Positions 46,903 to 58,179 of a stretch of 64,000 bases of DNA are shown in pieces (the first letter of the stretch is position 1; each line of letters starts with the position of its first letter). The notes under the pieces were generated by a model that searched no databases, was not told the DNA's origin, and saw only the letters and a list, made by a program, of their open reading frames with translations. The position numbers and the translations under genes are program-made. The stretch spans positions 8,432,001 through 8,496,000 of the forward strand of contig JAMPIQ010000001.1 in the NCBI GenBank assembly GCA_024699855.1, given 5' to 3'. The stretch comes from Aphelenchoides besseyi (lineage: Eukaryota; Nematoda; Chromadorea; Rhabditida; Aphelenchoididae).

Positions 46903-49855
46903 AGTAGACGACGTGAAATCATTATCAGCCGTTTTGTTGGCTGATGGACCCAAGGTTCTGAAATCGAGAGTTTAGCTGGTGATTAATATCAAGCGAATAT
47001 TATCACTTTTTGGTTCTCATTTTAAATCCATAAAAGACCAATAAGCAAAAAGAAATGTTCGTAAAATGAAAACAATTTTCGAATAGACAGTATTCTGATT
47101 TCACCAAAAATCATTCACCTTCCGAATAACCACTTACTTGGCGTCCGTACGATTTTCGTCCAAATCTATACGCTGATTGATAATCATTGTGTTCGAATTG
47201 GACGAATTTAGGGCCCTGAAAAGTAACGAGCCGTTTAATCATAGCGAATCATTTCATTAAATTGCCAAAGCCCTCCCACGTCAATAGAACACGCCCAACG
47301 TCTTTTATGCTCCCTTAAACACGAATCGAACTTTTCAATCGTTTCCTCGGGAATGTTATTCGGGCGATGCGTAATTCCGGTAGTTCGACAACAAATGCAA
47401 AAGTCAAACATTCGCGAACCGACAACACAAATTCGTTGGGAGTTTTTGTTTATTTGGACTCAGTTTACGAGCCGAACAAACTACAGCGAATATCGGATCA
47501 TAAAGGTCGCGATTATTGAGGGTAAGAAAGCGCGCAAAAGTCCAAAGAACAAACAATCGATCTGCATCATTGGACCTTTGAGGTGGCGATTCGTGTGTTA
47601 TGAACAGAAACGAATTTGTTGGCTGATGAATCCGAAAAAAAGAGTTCCCACGCAGGAGACTTACTTTTTCTCCTCCGCTTCTTCAATGATAAAATTTCCA
47701 ACGACAAGTTTGTTCGAGAGGAACAGCAAAGACGTCTCCTCTTTCAAGTTGATAATCCCCGTCGAAAGTGTTTTTTCGATGAACACCATAACTCCGAGAA
47801 CATGAATCGAATCTCGATGTTATCTCGGCTTATGGGGATCAACAAATTGGTGTCAGAAAAAGTTCTGTTTCGGGTGTGAAACATTTTGATCGCTTTTTTC
47901 TGATCGTCTTCAAATTGTTGAGCGGCGAAAAAGAAAACGCCATTCGCTCTGAAGCTTTCGAACGTTCGGATGGGTAAAGACACGAAAATGACGGTGAGAA
48001 AATGGAGGACATGTGAATTTCAAAGAAAGCTCATGAGCTGCGAATGTGAGCGATCATAAGTCACGATCCGAATTGCGGATTGGCGCGAGATCTCAACAAA
48101 AAACCCTCCACACGTTTCAGTTAACGTCAAGTTGAAATGACGAATCATTGAAAACTTCATTTTTAGCTCACAATCAAAGATAAGCAGCGTATCAGAAAGG
48201 ATCATAGAAGTGAAACGTCAATTCCGAAACGAACAGAAACACCACCCTCTTACTCATTTGCTTAAGGAGAACCGAACAAAAGTAGATAAGACAGTTAGAT
48301 TATGCAATTAAATCATGTGCCTCTACTATTTCAAGAAAACTCAAACCCTCGATCAAGTTTGATAAACGCCAGCAAAAAGTGTCTACGTACGACTCAAAAA
48401 CATCGAACTGACAATTACAGAAATAGTTTCATTGTAACCAGAAAACCACTTTTACAACAACCGGATAACCTTGAACGTTTAGTTTTGTTACTGGAAAGAA
48501 CGTGGAATTTGTGGACTTAATGTCGTGTTCTCGAAATTGGATGTTTGCTATTTCGTGTTGAACAATTCATGTGTTTGTTGCATTCAAACAGTTTTATTGG
48601 ATATAAAACGTCCATTATACGCAAACATACCAACATCGTCTACAATTCAAGAGCGACACTCAAATAGCCTGAGGTGTGTGTTTAGGGCTAGAGCATTATG
48701 GGACCTTAGAGTTGGAGTAGAAAGTAACTTCAAAGTGTTTAAATGAAGAAAACAGCTTTCAATTCTAACCGATTTGAAATTTGATAATCAAACGATTAAC
48801 ATCGAACAGATGTCTGTCTTTTGAGCGTTCGATGAAACAAACAAAGCCGATTACGTGAAGAGCACTAGTAAGCTTCAAATCAAACGCAACCTTTGAAAAT
48901 GGAATTTTTGCAATCTTTTCCTCAGACATGAAATTACAAAATGAACTAACTGAAAGCAGGAAAGAGCCATAAATTTGTCTACGCGTACTTCCCGGTTTAA
49001 TGCCCAAACAGCAGCACTCATAAACGATTCCTTAAAAGTAATCAGAAATTTCATAAGTTTGATGCCAATAAAGTCGAGGAGTAGTGTGGAAATCCCCCAC
49101 ACCTATCCGCTTGTCCGTCCGTCTGTCATCGGATGCAAATTTTGTGTTGGAAAAATGAGTCGCATGTTCATTTTTGGACGACTGGAAATGAGTGGATCGG
49201 TTCAAAATTGGAGTTTGTTTGGAAATTTGTTTAAAAGTGGCCAGCCAGTTTTTTCCATTCATTTTGGAATTCAACGTTGGTTGTGAGGTCGATTAAGTGA
49301 ATTAGCGATCTTTTCAAGTTCGGATTCGCTGAACTCGATTAATCTCTTGGACAAAAACGTATTCTGTAGCATCATATTGACGTCAATTAATATTATTGAA
49401 TTGAAACGGCTTCGGTAAATGCTAAATGGCTTTATGTTCAATAAGATTGCAATCGAACAAATGGAACTTGACAAATCGAACTCAATTTCCTTTCTGAGTT
49501 CTTGTTTATGGATTTCAATTACATCTGAAGCCGAGCAGATTGGAGAGTCACTTATTGCTTCAATTTTGTTGGCTTAGTGTTGATTCGAGTTGTGGGTTTT
49601 TGTGAACGAATATTTCATTTAGATAAGAATGGTTGCGATTATTGGTAGTCGAAGTGATTTGATTTAGAATCGAATTAGAGTTGAACAGATGAATGTTAAA
49701 ATGATCGAATAGTTAGAACTGAAAGTACGGAACAATCTCTTACATGTAAATTCCTACAGATTTGTACGAATAGATTAAAAGCTCTGATTTCACTTTGATC
49801 TTGTATAATTTGTTGAGTCGAAATGATTTCTAGATTAATGCGCAGTGATGATGGC
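46903..49855. other. 2.95 kb with no recognised gene
   Basis: Open frames up to 150 codons on the plus strand (47.35-47.81 kb) and shorter ones elsewhere show no domain, ATG context or splice logic. No tRNA, tandem repeat or transposon end was seen. A C/T-rich patch occurs at about 49.10 kb. The left edge should contain the acyltransferase promoter. Confidence 0.4.
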
Positions 49856-49859
49856 AGTG

Positions 49860-50195
49860 GAGACAAAAATGCCTCCGGGCTAACGGTGCAAATAGCGCGA
49901 AACATGAGTAGAGGCTCGGGCGAAGAGATTTTGTGGGATAAAGGCGGTGATCCCATCGGGGTTTTCGTTTGTTGCTGCGCAGGTAAGACGGTCGAGTGTC
50001 GTTTTCTTTGGTCGTCGCCACTTCGGTGGCGTTGATCCCTACTCGGTATGCGCCGAAACCGCCGTATATCTGCGAGTGTTAAGGGACCGCTGGTGTCGCA
50101 GAGGAGATCTTCGGATCACCTGCCAGCGGTTCTTGAGCACTCACAGGGCCAAGACATATACTCTCAGTTCTGACTGCGCCAGACGGAATTTTTAC
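49860..50195 (+). ncRNA. candidate structured non-coding RNA, family unknown
   Basis: A locally GC-rich island in AT-rich, gene-free DNA. It holds a perfect 6-bp hairpin closed by a C(UUCG)G tetraloop at 50016-50031 (CGCCAC/GTGGCG). A long compound stem-loop spans 50074-50142: outer pairs GAGTG/CACTC and AAG/CTT, an 8-bp helix ACCGCTGG/CCAGCGGT, then AGG/CCT and GATC/GATC closing a second C(UUCG)G loop at 50110-50113. A smaller hairpin lies at 50165-50176 and a T5 run at 50189-50193 would suit RNA polymerase III termination. UUCG loops form only from the plus strand, which sets orientation. I tested it by eye against tRNA, 5S, SRP, U1-U6, 7SK, RNase P and MRP landmarks and found no convincing match. 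Ends are estimates. Confidence 0.45.
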
Positions 50196-50640
50196 GAGTT
50201 CCCACTACTGAGAACATACAAAGTTGATTTCAAGAACAAAACAAGAAGAATGCTTGAAGTGTAGTGGGTAAGAAATTACACGCATCAAACGAATCGGTTT
50301 GTTGAAGTGGTTTAAAACAATCAGAGCACTGGTCTGAATAAACGGGAAAAAATTGAGCAAAAAAGTCATTCATTTCGCCGAAATCAAAATTACGACACTT
50401 TCTATGATGAATTCAAGAAACTCTTCATAGTCATTAAATGGCATCAAATTTCGGACTTAACGCAAAAACGCAGGAAAATCGGTTTAATAACAACTGAGAA
50501 ATAAGCGTATATTATCGTCATTGTTCACTGGGATACGCTTTAGAAATCCAACAGGAATGTCCGTGAAAAAGTGGAATCTGGAAGAGCAACTGATTTCTGC
50601 TGGTGACTCTAACGGAGTTTCATTTGCAGTTGTTTGAAAA
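50196..50640. other. intergenic, no gene seen
   Basis: AT-rich flank between the structured island and the first glycoprotein gene; presumably its promoter. Confidence 0.4.
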
Positions 50641-52104
50641 ATGGAAGTGGTGTGGTTCTCTTTGCTCGTCTTGTCACTTGGCTTCATACATCAGACGCAA
50701 TCAAATGACGACTTGATTGTAGCTCTAACCTCTGAATGTCACTTTTATGTTTTCTCAGATGTCGGTTTACAAGATACCAAAATTCTGTTCAGTCAAGTCA
50801 ACAAGACTGATGGGTAAGTTGAAAGTGAGAAGATTTAGTTGAACGAAACTTTCAGTCCATGTCAATATGCTACGGTCACTTGGCACGATGGATTTATGCT
50901 TATTGCACGTTACGTTGAGCCAAAAACAGTAGAAATGGCAGCGAGTCGAATCGAAGTTTCAGACAACGGTTATTTCATCGATTTGAGTAATCAATTTCGA
51001 AAAATGAATCATAGTCATGGTACGTATCTATATGAAACAAACTTATCGTTATTTTAGTTCTCAACGACTGTATTTACGAACGAGAACTTCTAAGTATATT
51101 CATTGACTTTCATGTGCTTTATATGGTGGCCAGCTGTAGCTCGGAGCTAGGTGCTTTGACACGATCAATCGTTTATACAGATGGAAAGGTTAACACTCCG
51201 TCTGGTCAATTGATTTACTTCAACAAAACCATCAACGAAACGAAGGGCACATTTTTTGCTGGAGCTTCTATTGATGAATATGATACGAATGCAACTGATC
51301 CGAACGATTCTTTATTTATTCGTGTTGATACAAACAATAATAACACGGTTTGGATCACGGAACTTCATCAGTTAAATGCATCTGCAAAAGCCACAAACAA
51401 TTCGGGACAGTTTCCCCAGATTGTTGCACCGTCATTTCAAACCTTAACAGCTTATCGAACGTTGTATCAAAATGATAATTCGTCTGTAACACTCTTCTCC
51501 GTACGCTCAGCTATCGACAACAATACACGTAGCTTTCAAATGTTCAAAATGAGTTTAACAAATGGAACAAACCGAACATTTGAAGCAGATAGTAGGCTTG
51601 AAACTTTTAGTTCTGCATTATGAGTACTTTTAGATTACAACATTAATTTACCTTCTGGTGTTGTTTTTTTCTGTTTTCTTCGCAATTATTCGTCGAGCAA
51701 AAGTCCAAAGGTTTTTGAATTCACAAGTGGAAGTGAAAACATACCCTGGCAAGATGAACATTTGGCCGACACAAAAGTGTGCAATTTGGACGATTTAACG
51801 GGCACGACACTTCGTTGCGAGAACGATCAAGGACGGTAAATACACAACAATAAGTGACTTACATCCATTTTAGCCTTCAATTGTCACTTTTCGTTCTCTA
51901 TAGTGTTGCGGGTTTTCTTTGTTTTTCAATTCTTATCACATTAATCGTTTTTGCCATTTGTGTTTGCAAACGTGCTCAGCAGCAAAACGGTAAGAAACCA
52001 TCTTACACTCGTCTAATAGCTCTCTTACAGCTCTTTTACTGTCACAGTTAGCAGCAGTACCGAAAAAAGCGGAAGATACCGTCAAGACTCCCAACGTCAG
52101 TTAG
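50641..52104 (+). CDS. type I membrane glycoprotein, unknown
   Basis: About six exons. Signal peptide MEVVWFSLLVLSLGFIHQTQS, then an extracellular region of roughly 330 residues with many N-glycosylation sites (NKT, NHS, NKT, NET, NAT, NDS, NAS, NNS, NGT, NRT) and scattered cysteines (SECHFYVF, GPCQYATV, LNDCIYER, ASCSSELG, KVCNLDD, LRCENDQG). A single TM (SVAGFLCFSILITLIVFAICVCKR) lies after a 39-nt intron, followed by a short cytoplasmic tail ending KKAEDTVKTPNVS. I do not recognise the family. A similar gene architecture follows 490 bp downstream on the same strand. Start and signal peptide are convincing; one internal junction near 51.06 kb is less certain. Confidence 0.65.
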
Positions 52105-52593
52105 TTTTCGTTGAAAATTAAAGTCGATTCCGAGTGCTGTGCATTTGACGAATAAAAGTTCTGAAGAACGTAAATCATGTAAAACAAAGTCTTCCAATTT
52201 TGTCGTTCGAATGCTGAGTGTGTTTGTCAAACAATTGCATGTTTCGGAATTGCTACAAAAACCATCGCTGTCGGTCTTTGGATTCTGGCGGAGTCCTCAG
52301 CTCTTTCCTTTCTCGTTCAACCGCTGGAAGAGCAGAGCTCGACTCGACCGTTTTTGGCGTGAGTGCTTTTTTGGTCTCCGATGTTATTGGCACTGAGCTC
52401 GTTGCATGTAAAATTCGGAAGTAAATTCATTGTTTAAGTGCACGGAAAACGTAAATAACGAAAATTTGTTTGTTGAAATGTGATCTTTCAAAAATGTCTT
52501 CTTCTCGACCATTTGAAATGTAAGTAACGTAAAGTAAGTAAACGGTTTTTAATTTATATTTTTGCTGCTCTTTAGACACCTTTTATTCTTTTG
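52105..52593. other. intergenic between tandem glycoprotein genes
   Basis: An aataaaag signal near 52.15 kb should end the upstream transcript. An acceptor-like tttag at about 52.57 kb lies shortly before the next ATG and could serve cis or trans splicing. Confidence 0.4.
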
Positions 52594-55014
52594 ATGTTAC
52601 TCTTTGCCTGGTCATTAGTGTCGTCAGCTATTCACTATGCACGGAGACGGCGACTTCTGTCTATCTTGCAATCGTACATACGATCATCGTCGGCATGTCA
52701 ATCGGCGTTGGTTTGTCGACGAATTTCTTTTAAACCGAAGTCTAATCAACTGGAAATCGAGGGTCGCGATTTGTTAGGGTCACTACTTCACGTGTTTCCA
52801 TTACAACTCGTTTGTTTAGAGCCCGTCAAACGACCAGTGAGCCGTTTCTTGATCGAATTTCTTGGCGTCCAGTTGTAATCTATCGTACAGAAGACTCGGA
52901 GATTCTCTCAACACCTCCCGTCGTATGTTTCTTTAACAAAACTTTCTATTTGATATCAAGGAATTTGACCTAAACGAATGGAGTCCTGCATTCTTCAGCG
53001 AGAACCGTTTGGTTTTGGACGGAAGCAAACCACGTGTAATTCTAATAATTCGGGTAGTTCCACTAAAATGCTCAAAATTGGAACCGAACTCAAGCAACAG
53101 CACAGTTCAAGGTATCGCAGTTTTAGGAGACGAAGTTAAAGCCGATTTTTAGTTGACAATTCTAACGATATTAATGGATTGTATTCGGTTTGTTTGCTGT
53201 TTGTCAGTTTTATAACTTTGTTGTTAAGATCGATGCAGTGGCCAATCGGATTGCATGTCATCGAAATCGTCCAAATGAAATGCTCTACGAAACAAATTTG
53301 AGTAATTTTTACAACATTGTGATCTACTGGACGGAAGGCATCCTCACGAATGAAAGCGGACAATTTGCAGTTACCGATATCAGCAGTAAATGCATTCCAG
53401 GATACCATCAATCATTTGTTCTTTTAGCAATCCATCTACCTGATCTCATCAACGGTCAATACAGCAATTGGACGGGTCTACAATCAACTACTTCATCCTG
53501 CAGTTCATTAGCTTTTCATCCCGCATTTTCAATTTCCAATTGTTCACGTGAAGTGATCAACAGTTCAACTCAAGCACGGCCGCTGTTAGAAGTTTTGTAT
53601 CAGGACAAGCAAACCGCACGTTCCGTTAACTCCGCCAACTACCCGACACGTGATAGCATTCATTTTGTTCGTGAAATTGGATTTCAAGGACTTGGAATGA
53701 TGAAGAAACGAGCAATCTGTGCGAGCGATACGTTCATTAATCTTTTTGATATAAACATTGAGGCTGAAACTACAAACAATCTTAGAAGGTTAGTTTCTAA
53801 TACGAACTTTCGTTAATATTGGTTTTGGGGTTAAGATTACGCAAAGATCTTTACTCAATTGCTAATAACAAGTTTCGGATGCGTTCGTGCAGTCCATCGA
53901 TTTCAAGTCGACTTCCAAATTCAACGGGCAGCTTCAAACATCGTCCAACACAATGGATAGAAAATGATTCCAATCGTAGTCATTCAGTTCGATACTCATC
54001 ACCACCCGTGCCACTTTACTTCAGACATCGACGTACTCATTACGATAGTGAGCCGAGTACTTCGTCCGCCGTTTCGACAACGAGATCTTCAATGTTCGTT
54101 TGTTTGCTTGTTTTTATTGTTATTCGATTTAGACGAAAACCTTGTGAAGCGGCGTACAGTAACACATTGAGCATTTCGTCAGAGGAAATGAATACATTGG
54201 ACGAAAAGTAAGTTTTTTCATTGCTTTGTTTCGTCATTTTACTTATCTTTCCATCCAATTGATATTCTGTTCCTGTGGCCCTTAACGTTGTTAGTTTGGG
54301 GCTCGTGTTGCTCTTCCGTCTTATTTTATTACGACAACTCAAAGTGTGAAAGAAAGAGGCCGAAAAAGGAGAACAAAGTTGGACTATGTAATAAGATTCT
54401 TGTTATCGTGTCGTCCTTCGAATTCACTCATAGTGTGAATAGCTACAATATGTTCTTCCCTTCATCGACATTGATTTGTAGTTTCGAGTATTTCGCGGCA
54501 CGCATTTTCCTTTTCCATGACGACCAAGTACTCAATATCGTTTTTGATTTCAACTTTCTTACTCATTTGCATCGAACATGTCGGCTATTTTTAGTTCACT
54601 CGACGACCAAGAAAAGGTTCCCACGAAAGCGGGGGATCTCGAATCGAAATTGGACGTTGAAAATAATCACATCGAAGAAACAACCACCGACCTCAACTCT
54701 TCAGCTGGTGAGTGTTTTTGCGCAATCGCTTTCAGTTTTTTGTAGATACGCCAAGAGACAAGGTTTCGCCTTTGAAATCTGAGGTTGATTGTCGATACAA
54801 AAAGCAGCGATCGAATCCGATGTCCTTTGGCGGAATGGAACTACCGCAGTATAACACTGTAGATGTCGACATGTTGACGGACACACGACCCAACGAGCCG
54901 AACACGTTTCTCGATGTTGACGACGTGAGTTGAGTTGCAAATTAATTTGCCCAACCAATTAGCGGGTCTTTGATTATTTTTGCTCGTAAACAGAAAGAAC
55001 GGTTTTCGCATTGA
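52594..55014 (+). CDS. secreted or membrane glycoprotein, unknown
   Basis: About eight exons. The ATG at 52594 follows an acceptor-like site and opens a hydrophobic leader (MLLFAWSLVSSAIHY). Exons then read RISWRPVVIYRTEDSEIL, EFDLNEWSPAFFSENR, and a long Asn-glycosylated region (NSSNST, NLS, NES, NWT, NCS, NSS) with cysteines (ISSKCIPG, SSCSSLAF, ISNCSRE, RAICASD). The C-terminal part is hydrophilic and acidic: SISSEEMNTLDE, then MSFGGMELPQYNTVDVDML, ending FLDVDDKERFSH before TGA at 55012. A hydrophobic run near 54.09-54.13 kb looks more like a pyrimidine-rich 39-nt intron than a TM segment, so membrane anchoring is unproven. N-terminal exon frame is the weakest part. The family is not recognised. 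Confidence 0.5.
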
Positions 55015-55077
55015 CTGTTTACTTTTCATTCTTTGGCGAACTGCCATCGCTGAACGACGTCTCTTTCGCTCATAAAA

Positions 55078-55486
55078 ATGATCGTTTGGCGGCTTTTTTC
55101 TGCGAAACTTTGTTCCAAGGTCACGCAACTGAAGGCCAACTCGAAGGTACAAAACTGATAAAATTTGGAGCGTCTTTAGCTGCTAATAAGCAATCGATTT
55201 CAGTTGAACTTTCTGGCCGCTCGGAAAACCCGTAGACGTGTTGCGAGTTTAACACCGCACTCGAATGCGTGTCCGCCCAAGGACTTTGGAGTGCAGGTTG
55301 GATGTGAGTTTGTTCGATGTGTTTATTTGACTTTTCACACAAACAAAAGGTCCCTATCTAATTGTCAAGCTCCAAATTTTGCCGCCAATTTGTCCAGACG
55401 TTTTATTGCCTCTGAGAGCACGCGGAAAATTTCATTTGCGATCGGCTGTTAGGCTTCGGCCCGTGGTCGTCTTTGAACTTAACTGA
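55078..55486 (+). CDS. small basic protein, possibly mitochondrial
   Basis: Three exons (55078-55146, 55204-55303, 55350-55486) join exactly in frame to 101 aa. The N-terminus (MIVWRLFSAKLCSKVTQLKA) is positively charged and amphipathic, as in mitochondrial presequences. The body is basic (LAARKTRRRVASLTPHSN) with CPPKDFGVQVGCPYL and a C-terminus VRLRPVVVFELN. Size and charge would suit a mitochondrial ribosomal or assembly protein, but I cannot match a family. It starts 63 bp after the stop of the upstream gene on the same strand, so it may be a downstream operon member. Confidence 0.5.
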
Positions 55487-55825
55487 TAGGGAATGCGAGA
55501 CTGCAATCATTTCTATAAACTTTGATGTCGATTTCATCAGCACTCACGTTTTCTCAATCAAGCCCATGAGCTGATACCTCGAGACCGAAGCGATCTTTGT
55601 TTTTATTAGTTGGTTGAGAAGCTAACAGAAGTGCAAGTGCGGCAGAGAACTCCTCCAAAAACAATTTTTCCTCGTGGAAATGCAATTGGTCGTCATTTGG
55701 AATAGCGAGTCGGAAGGCAATGACAAACTTTCAAATTTACATGTGTTTTTTGTGCTCTTCACTTTGTTTTTGCCTTTAACCGCCTTTACTTTTGTTGCTT
55801 TGCTGATAGGGTTTCGTTTTTCCAG
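55487..55825. other. intergenic / possible 5' exons of HLCS
   Basis: No confident exon. A plus-strand frame from about 55.67 kb contains hydrophobic runs but no link to the ligase. An acceptor at 55823-55825 opens the first ligase-frame exon, so a non-coding or short coding 5' exon may lie here. Confidence 0.35.
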
Positions 55826-58042
55826 CCACTCGTCGACGATCACTGAGTCCATTGTCACTATCGCTGTTAGCGAATTATGGTTCAAAAGAGGCCATCGATT
55901 CGATTTCATCGCAGAACTTTGGCTCAATAAGCACAGACGCTATCTTCCAACGAAATCGCGCGAACGTCGCTCCAAAACGTCGATTTCACAACATGCCAAA
56001 CGGCGAAGCGACTGCCGATGAATCGAATGGCGTTCACGTTGAGGACAAACCACGAGCTAAACCACCGACTGTAAGTCACAAACAAACTGACTATTGAGAC
56101 GAGTAATTTAGGTCCTAATTTACACCGGCGATCAACCGGAATTGTTTCAACGAATTGCTACATCTCTTCGGGACATTTTGCCCCACGATGTCTATTCGGT
56201 TTCTCATCTCTCCACGCGGTCACTACGCCATCATCCGTGGATTGACGAGAATACCGCCTGTTTACTGATTGCCGACACAAAGCCGCTGGACGACCAAGCG
56301 TGGACGAAGTTACAATCGTATTTTGTGCACGTAAATTTCAATCTTCAAGTTCAGATGTTAATCGCAAATTTCAGGCCGGGAAGATTCTGTTTGTTTGTCA
56401 AAACAGTTTATTTGCGAGTTTAACGAATTGCGATTCCGTGAAAAAACAAATGGGTGTTTTGAAGAGCGCTTTTGGTCGCAAAGCTGCGGCCGGAACATTG
56501 GGCAAAGACTTCGAGAGTTTCATGAAAAAGGCATTGAAGACGTTGGATAAATGCAAAGAAGTAACTATCGGAATTCGAATTAATTACCTTCTTATCTTAA
56601 AGGCTCACGAGACGTTTCACGCACGAGATGCAGTTGGCGGTTACAAGTACTCAGTTGTTTTTCACAAAAAAGCCGACCAACCGCTCTTATTGTACATGGA
56701 GAACTCCGAACACAAAGCCTCGGCATTGTTTAGTGATTTGACTACCGAACAATTGCTAAGCACAGCGGGTCGACCGTTGATTGCTGAAGCCATGAGCCGA
56801 CTTGGAATTCGTTTGGGCGATGGAACTCAATTGCCGCCGCTGACTCGTGCTTATTTGATTTGTCATAGCGATCGTCTAATTTGGAATATGGAAGGTTTAA
56901 CATACGGAGATGAGATCGGCAACTCTCCTCGACTCTTCTTTCGTTCTAGCGAGCAAATGGCAACTCAAGAACTCGAACTCCCTAAACCGACCAGTGAGTT
57001 ACTTCCCGTTGAAGTTCGGAGAAGGTATTGAAAGTTTAAAAGAAGAAAATTAATTGGATTTTTCAGGAAATCTGGCTTGCCAGTTGGTTTTGATTCGGAG
57101 ATTTATTTTGACAAGTTGCGCACTAAATCTCTTGGTCAAGCTTTGTTTTATGCCCAAACGTGCGATAGTACAATAAGAATCTGCAAAAGGTATTGGTTAT
57201 CAAGTAGTAGAATATAAACGTGTTTTTAGTCTTAATCAAGCATTACCCAATTTTGACGGAATCGTTATCACAGCTGATACTCAAATTGGTGGCATCGGCA
57301 GAGGTGGAAATCAGTGGCTGAGTCCGAAGGGTTGTGCCATGTTTTCTTTCGATTTTAACATTCCTGTTGATTCTGAACTCGGTAGCAACATCGTCTTTCT
57401 TCAACACATTTTGGCGGTTTCAATAGTTGACGCTGTACTTTCACTAGTTGATATATCCGATTTCCCACTTAAAATTAAATGGCCAAATGATATTTACTAT
57501 GGTCGCTCATACAAAATGGGCGGAATTATTGTCAGCGCATCTTGTCAAAATGGTTTTATGCGTTGCATTATAAGTATGTTTGAAGCCATGTTGTAGAATC
57601 TAACGACCGCTTAGGCGCTGGAATCAATGTCGCAAACTCTCATCCGACTGTTTGTGTGAACGATATGCTTCCTGCTGATTCCGATCAGATGTTGTGTGTG
57701 GAAGAAACGTTGGCGGAGATTATGAACAAATTTGAATGTAAGACAGTTAAGCGACAACCCAATCTCGGATTTTCAAATTTAGTTTATGTGAACATGTTTG
57801 TTAATCGTGGTAAACAGGACTTTATTGCAACTTACGTTCAACATTGGTTACATACTCGTGAAGAAGTGACGGTAATTGATGAGGAAAGCGGCTCTAAAGA
57901 TCGTGTTATTATTCGTGGTCTCGATCCAAACGGCTATTTGGAAGTTCGATCCAAATCGACTGGTCGTGTATTCAGCGTTCATGATGATGGAAACACGTTT
58001 GATATGATGAAGGGCCTAATTCGACCTAAAATGCGTGCTTAA
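55826..58042 (+). CDS. bpl-1: holocarboxylase synthetase / biotin protein ligase
   Basis: Attaches biotin to carboxylases in cytosol and mitochondria. The N-terminal half has a regulatory-type domain (VLIYTGDQPELFQRIATSL, a glutamine-amidotransferase-like fold in the family; GKILFVCQNSLFASLTNC). The catalytic core is complete: IGRGGNQWLSPKGCAMFSF (the biotinyl-AMP GRG loop in its eukaryotic GRGG form), LKIKWPNDIYYG (KWPND), MGGIIVSASC and GAGINVANSHPT. A C-terminal SH3-like domain ends DDGNTFDMMKGLIRPK. About ten exons. The first ATG in the main frame is at 55993 (MPNGEATADE), but the frame is open back to an acceptor at 55825, so the true start may be upstream; the start given is that exon boundary. 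Converges with the cathepsin gene. Confidence 0.92.
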
Positions 58043-58179
58043 CTTTCACTTTACCTGCTAAATTATTCTCCCTAATAAACACAAATTACTTAACAGTTTG
58101 CTCTACGAGTTCTACTTTAGAAGAAGGTAAAGTATTTTTTTATTGTTACTAGTAATTATTTGAAAGATGAGAGGATCGT

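Noticed and set aside
47353..47805. 150-codon plus-strand frame
   Set aside because: No recognisable motif, no signal peptide, no supporting exons, and composition typical of non-coding DNA.
53168..53245. 20-nt intron in the second glycoprotein gene
   Set aside because: A 46-nt intron with a later acceptor restores the same frame, so an implausibly short intron is unnecessary. The same reasoning replaced a 20-nt candidate in the GPCR with a 47-nt intron.
54288..54782. 164-codon plus-strand frame
   Set aside because: Spans an intron and part of an exon of the second glycoprotein gene in another frame; the correct exon starts after the AG at about 54.60 kb.
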